In this document: positions 61,220-64,000 of the stretch, in pieces | Layout: the number at the start of each line of letters is the position of its first letter | Position numbering within the stretch: the first letter of the stretch is position 1 | Position numbers and translations under genes: made by a program | From: an uncultured Clostridia bacterium | Lineage (GTDB): Bacteria > Bacillota > Clostridia > Christensenellales > UBA1242 | Direction: 5' to 3' | Assembly (NCBI GenBank): GCA_934777435.1 | Contig: CAKVNK010000002.1 | Location: 310,001-374,000 of the forward strand | Length of the DNA stretch: 64,000 nt | Notes under the pieces: model-generated | Database searches by the model: none | Told to the model about the DNA's origin: nothing | The model's input: only the letters and a program-made list of their open reading frames with translations

Positions 61220-61294
61220 TGGGGTATTGCCAAGCGGTAAGGCAACGGTCTCTGAATCCGTCATGCGTTGGTTCGAATCCAACTACCCCAGCCA
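61220..61294 (+). tRNA. tRNA-Gln (CTG)
   Basis: Acceptor strands TGGGGTA and TACCCCA pair, the T arm is GTTGG-TTCGAAT-CCAAC, and the anticodon loop CTCTGAA gives anticodon CTG, reading CAG. CCA is encoded at 61292-61294. One T-T mismatch closes the anticodon stem. It follows the phage-like module by about 220 bases. tRNA genes are common phage integration sites, but no second copy of its 3' end is in the window. Confidence 0.95.
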
Positions 61295-61370
61295 AAAAGC
61301 ATATGTTTGACAAACCATAACACAATATATAGTGTTTTGATTTGCCAAATATTTTTTTTACTAAAAAGCC

Positions 61371-61407
61371 GTGTAGAATTTGTGTGGAATTTTACACTGT
61401 TTTTTAA
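61371..61407 (+). terminator. Possible terminator after tRNA-Gln
   Basis: GTGTAGAATT and AATTTTACAC form an imperfect stem, followed by a short T run. It is weaker than other terminators here. Confidence 0.45.
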
Positions 61408-61623
61408 TGCAGTTTTTAACTGTTAAGTATATTTATATACTTGTTTTCAATTTCAAAATATTAATTCAAATTTAAAAATAAGCAAAAAAGAATTTAAGCA
61501 AGACAATAAATTGCTATCAAACAAAAACTCAAGAATTTTGATTGAACAACAATCTGATGAGGAATATTTGATTGATACACCTAATTAAAACTCGCAAAAG
61601 ATAAAATGATATCGAATGTTTAA

Positions 61624-61655
61624 TAAAAAACCTATCGTGATGATAGGTTTTTTGT
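61624..61655. terminator. Bidirectional terminator
   Basis: AACCTATC and GATAGGTT pair around a five-base loop with A and T runs on both sides. It lies downstream of the minus-strand gene at 61750. Between tRNA-Gln and here is an open stretch without a start codon (about 61440-61588) that I do not call a gene. Confidence 0.85.
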
Positions 61656-61749
61656 TGTGTAATTTACTTTTATATCGGTTTGTTTATATTTTTATTTTAA
61701 TATTGTTTTGGTTTGTGCCTGCACTATCACTTAAATTGTATTTTTTGAT

Positions 61750-62439
61750 TTAGAATTCATTTAACCATGCGTCAATGCCAACATTTTTAACATTTGGCAA
61801 AAGGGTAAGCACTTTTTCGAATGTGTTTGCATTTTCCATTTGAAGTCGCTTAATATAGTACATATATGTTGTTTTCTTTTCAGACGATATGCCCATGCGT
61901 TTAATTTTATTGTTGTATTTTGAAATTTTACGTTCTTTATCCAACATTTTGTTAACCATTTCAACAACAAGTTCTGATGAGTGTGTGCTCAAATCAGTTA
62001 TATGTTGAACATAGTTAACTTTGTTTGTGTCACGTTTCTTTGCAAGGTTTGCAATTTCTTTTTCATCAACAGGGTGTTCTTTATCCAAACCATAGTTTTT
62101 GTAAAATGATTCAATATATTCGGCAAAAGTTTCAGTGTACAAAGATTCTTCATTTAATGCTTTTAACATTTTCACTTGTTTGTCATTTCTAGGTAAATAA
62201 TAAACACCGTTAATGTTACCCAAAGCAAAGTTGTTTGCAATATCTTTTAATTTGTTACGACAAGTGAGAACTTTATAATACCAACCATCTTTAAAATCTT
62301 GATAGTAACTGTCGCAATAGTTTGAAAAGTTGGCTTTTTCGCATCTATAAATTGAGTCTTGCACGCGGAGATAACATTTGATACATGTTAATACAGCGAT
62401 TTTGGCTTGTAATTCAGTTTGTTTGTAAATTGATGACAT
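61750..62439 (-). CDS. Hypothetical protein, 229 aa
   Basis: 229 residues, soluble, basic and helical, with several cysteines near the start (LTCIKCYLR; FSNYCDSYYQDF). I do not recognise the family. AAGGAG lies seven bases before the ATG and the start is firm. It sits between two tRNA genes next to the phage-like module, a common place for mobile or lineage-specific genes. No membrane segment or enzyme motif is visible. Confidence 0.75.
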   Translation of the reverse strand: MSSIYKQTELQAKIAVLTCIKCYLRVQDSIYRCEKANFSNYCDSYYQDFKDGWYYKVLTCRNKLKDIANNFALGNINGVYYLPRNDKQVKMLKALNEESLYTETFAEYIESFYKNYGLDKEHPVDEKEIANLAKKRDTNKVNYVQHITDLSTHSSELVVEMVNKMLDKERKISKYNNKIKRMGISSEKKTTYMYYIKRLQMENANTFEKVLTLLPNVKNVGIDAWLNEF

Positions 62440-62570
62440 ATTTGCTCCTTAATTCTGCCGCAAGTGTAAACCAAAAACGCCATTTTGTCAATACCAGTTT
62501 TTTTGTTTTATTAGTGCTTTTTGATTCAAACTTTATTATAAGCATTATTCAAATAAACACTTTAAAACTA

Positions 62571-62599
62571 TTGACAATGTTTTTTTAGTCTGATATAAT
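62571..62599 (+). promoter_or_regulatory. Perfect consensus promoter upstream of a structured RNA and tRNA-Lys
   Basis: TTGACA at 62571 and TATAAT at 62594 with exactly 17 bases between, an ideal SigA promoter. The first stretch transcribed is the unassigned RNA at 62622, followed by tRNA-Lys. Confidence 0.9.
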
Positions 62600-62621
62600 T
62601 TAAAAGTCTGAAAATCAATTT

Positions 62622-62748
62622 TAGGAGATATTAGCTCAGTTGACGTTCAGCGTTAAGAGATATTCCACAATTAGCATGTTGTAGCGGTGCTATAGACAGT
62701 GAGTGAGCGAAGCGATGGAAGAACAATGTAGTTGTGGAACTAACTGCT
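62622..62748 (+). ncRNA. Unassigned structured RNA with a tRNA-like 5' segment
   Basis: The region between the promoter and tRNA-Lys is not coding. It begins with a tRNA-like phrase (TTAGCTCAGTTG at 62631, identical to 12 bases of the tRNA-Lys gene) but has no matching D stem, T arm or acceptor 3' strand. TTCCACAA at 62663-62670 pairs perfectly with TTGTGGAA at 62732-62739. Inside it TAGCA at 62672 can pair with TGCTA at 62688. I match it to no known RNA family. It could be a tRNA broken by an insertion, or a small RNA processed from the tRNA-Lys precursor. Confidence 0.5.
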
Positions 62749-62763
62749 TTTAATAATAAATAT

Positions 62764-62839
62764 GGACTGTTAGCTCAGTTGGTAGAGCAACTGACTCTTA
62801 ATCAGTGGGTCCGGGGTTCGAGTCCCCGACGGTCCACCA
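62764..62839 (+). tRNA. tRNA-Lys (CTT)
   Basis: A full cloverleaf: acceptor GGACTGT / ACGGTCC, D arm GCTC...GAGC, anticodon stem CTGAC / ATCAG region with anticodon CTT (reads AAG), T arm CCGGG-GTTCGAG-CCCCG. CCA is encoded at 62837-62839. It shares a transcript with the preceding structured RNA and ends at a terminator. Confidence 0.97.
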
Positions 62840-62842
62840 CTT

Positions 62843-62871
62843 AAACCCTTTATTTATAAGGGTTTTTTTAA
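62843..62871 (+). terminator. tRNA-Lys terminator
   Basis: AAACCCTT and AAGGGTTT pair around a seven-base loop, followed by T residues, right after the encoded CCA. Confidence 0.9.
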
Positions 62872-63143
62872 TGTCCAAATTTCAAAAGTGTTTAATAAAA
62901 TTTGTAAAAAGTGTCTAAAAAATGACATTTTTGCTTTTATTTCCTTTGGTTTAAGAAAAATTAAATTCGTGCCTGTGATATGTAATAATGGGGTCTATGT
63001 TTTAACAAAAAATATTAAAAACTAAAGTAAAAATTGTTTTATTTTTAATTGTTTAACAATTTGTATTTACGAAAATAATTTTTGTTGTGATTCTTTATTT
63101 AATATGATATAATTTATTCATAATATTACATAAGGGAGTAATT

Positions 63144-63563
63144 ATGAAATTTTTTAGAGGTTTAAAGGCAACGTTTGAAGCTATCGGAAAACTTTGGAGA
63201 ATAGAAAGAAAAAGAGATACCGAAATCAATCGCAATCCAACAGAAGAAGAATTAAAAGATAACAAAAAAGGGAAATTATCTATTTTTGTAACTATTGTCA
63301 GCACCATTGTTTATTTGATTGCATTCATATTGGTTGCTAGTTCATGGCAGGTAAATATTGGCTTGGGTATTTTTGTTTTAGTTTTGGTTTTGATTTTTAC
63401 ACCTTCAATTCAAATAAAAGCAATCAATTTAGCCAAACAACAAAGAAAAATTAATGGGAAAGGCACTACAGCATTGATTCTTGCAAATGTTTTACCAACT
63501 ATTGCATTGGTTGGTGGTGTGCTATTCTTTGCACTTGGTGGAATGTCTATTTTCTTTAAATAA
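63144..63563 (+). CDS. Small membrane protein, 139 aa
   Basis: 139 residues. A basic cytoplasmic N-terminus (1-45, with the acidic patch NPTEEELKDNKKGK) is followed by three membrane helices (about 47-66, 70-88 and 108-135). AGGGAG lies eight bases before the ATG. The family is unknown to me. It has its own terminator and stands between the tRNA-Lys unit and the remnant of a phage-type gene. Confidence 0.75.
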   Translation: MKFFRGLKATFEAIGKLWRIERKRDTEINRNPTEEELKDNKKGKLSIFVTIVSTIVYLIAFILVASSWQVNIGLGIFVLVLVLIFTPSIQIKAINLAKQQRKINGKGTTALILANVLPTIALVGGVLFFALGGMSIFFK

Positions 63564-63582
63564 GAAAACAAAACACAAAAAA

Positions 63583-63610
63583 TACAACCTTGCTCGGTTG
63601 TATTTTTTTG
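63583..63610. terminator. Intrinsic terminator
   Basis: TACAACC and GGTTGTA form a stem with a six-base loop, followed by seven T; an A run precedes it, so it may act both ways. Confidence 0.85.
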
Positions 63611-63660
63611 CTCTTATAAAGAGTTGTTATATTGTTATTTATTCTTATATACTATACTTG

Positions 63661-63905
63661 AACAAGTAAATGTTGTTCAAAGTTATTCCAGTTTCTATCA
63701 TCAGAAACAGAAATTCTTATAACTTAATTATAACAATTATTTGTGCTTTCAACGGTTGTTAGGTCAGTTGTTGTAACTTCAGCAAGCATATTAAGGATAA
63801 GTTAATATCGGTCATTTAACTCTAAGGTTTTCTTTCTTCAATCTTCTTCTATCTCATTCCATTGAGTCCTAATTTTCTTGTCTTCAAAAACATTATGATG
63901 GCTTT
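63661..63905 (-). pseudogene. Remnant of a BRO-N/DinD-type (phage antirepressor-like) gene
   Basis: On the minus strand a single frame reads VFEDKKIRTQWNEIEED then stop, and further on LILNMLAEVTTTDLTTVES, with three in-frame stops in all. The first piece resembles the N-terminal motif of BRO/DinD-like proteins (FExKKIRTxWDE...WYF), the second a C-terminal motif (LxMLAEVxTTxIS). The intervening 100 or so residues of such proteins are missing, so this is a deleted and decayed copy. The family match is from memory of motifs and needs a search. Confidence 0.5.
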
Positions 63906-63929
63906 TTAGAGCAGATGATTATTTTAAAT

Positions 63930-63958
63930 TTGACAAAATTGGCGTTTTGTTGTAGGAT
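63930..63958 (+). promoter_or_regulatory. Promoter of the partial gene at 63978
   Basis: TTGACA at 63930 and TAGGAT at 63953 with a 17-base spacer, 20 bases before the ATG. Confidence 0.65.
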
Positions 63959-63977
63959 CATTCAAAGGACGTGTAAA

Positions 63978-64000
63978 ATGTCAAAATTATATTTTAAATA
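63978..64000 (+). CDS. Start of a gene, probably thymidine kinase
   Basis: The window ends after the first codons, which read MSKLYFK. This agrees with the highly conserved start of thymidine kinase (MSKLYFRYGAMNSGKT in many bacteria). AAAGGA lies eight bases before the ATG and a promoter stands at 63930. Only seven codons are visible, so the call is tentative. Confidence 0.5.

Noticed and set aside
61220..61294. tRNA-Gln as attachment site of the phage-like module
   Set aside because: I could not find a second copy of its 3' end near 49700-50100 or elsewhere in the window, nor an integrase gene.
61440..61588. Open stretch reading ...SRILIEQQSDEEYLIDTPN before a stop
   Set aside because: It has no start codon or ribosome-binding site and no recognisable family; it may be a remnant but cannot be supported as a gene.

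Overview
The window is AT-rich, densely coded DNA from a spore-forming low-GC Gram-positive bacterium. This rests on spoIIGA, sigE, sigG, a SpoVB-like flippase, a PdaB-like deacetylase, sepF and a T-box leader in front of valS. An uncultured, gut-type member of the Clostridia is the most likely source. The placement is inferred from gene content only; the 16S gene in the window would settle it.

Layout. 1-1650: 3' end of a 23S rRNA gene, a 5S rRNA gene and a short second copy of the 5S 3' end. 1902-11036: an unknown gene, the YetF/DUF4363 pair with a SpoVB-like flippase, a LysM protein, a 1029-residue surface protein, a split TauE/SafE-type transporter and a SPOR-like membrane protein. 11559-17810: groES-groEL, valS under a valine T-box, and rsmA. 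18433-28947: one gene for a 3504-residue membrane-anchored exported protein. 29215-39635: sepF, lspA, an RluD-family pseudouridine synthase, tig, clpP, clpX, an Smr protein and a repeat-containing membrane-anchored protein. 40284-42018: a 16S rRNA gene with tandem strong promoters and its own terminator, not followed by 23S. 42201-49725: an unknown gene, a surface papain-like protease, the sporulation sigma genes (spoIIGA-sigE on minus, sigG divergent on plus), a PdaB-like deacetylase and a two-OB-fold SSB-like protein.

50101-60996 is a compact short-tailed-phage head module: helix-turn-helix protein, large terminase, two small proteins, P22-like portal, putative scaffold, capsid, connector-like and tail-hub-like proteins, and a phi-LC3-type holin with a very long acidic tail. 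No integrase, repressor, replication gene, tail fibre or lysin is visible. Beyond it lie tRNA-Gln(CTG), an unknown gene, a strong promoter in front of an unassigned structured RNA and tRNA-Lys(CTT), a small membrane protein, the wreck of a BRO/DinD-type gene and the first codons of what is probably thymidine kinase.

How parts connect: Tig, ClpP, ClpX and GroESL form a protein folding and quality-control set. SpoIIGA would activate pro-SigE in the mother cell, with SigG acting later in the forespore, and PdaB-like and SpoVB-like proteins serving spore envelope building. LspA and the surface proteins (1029, 3504, 614 and 707 residues) point to an elaborate cell surface. The strongest candidates for something new are the stripped-down phage capsid module, the giant exported protein, the separation of 16S from 23S-5S, and the structured RNA upstream of tRNA-Lys.
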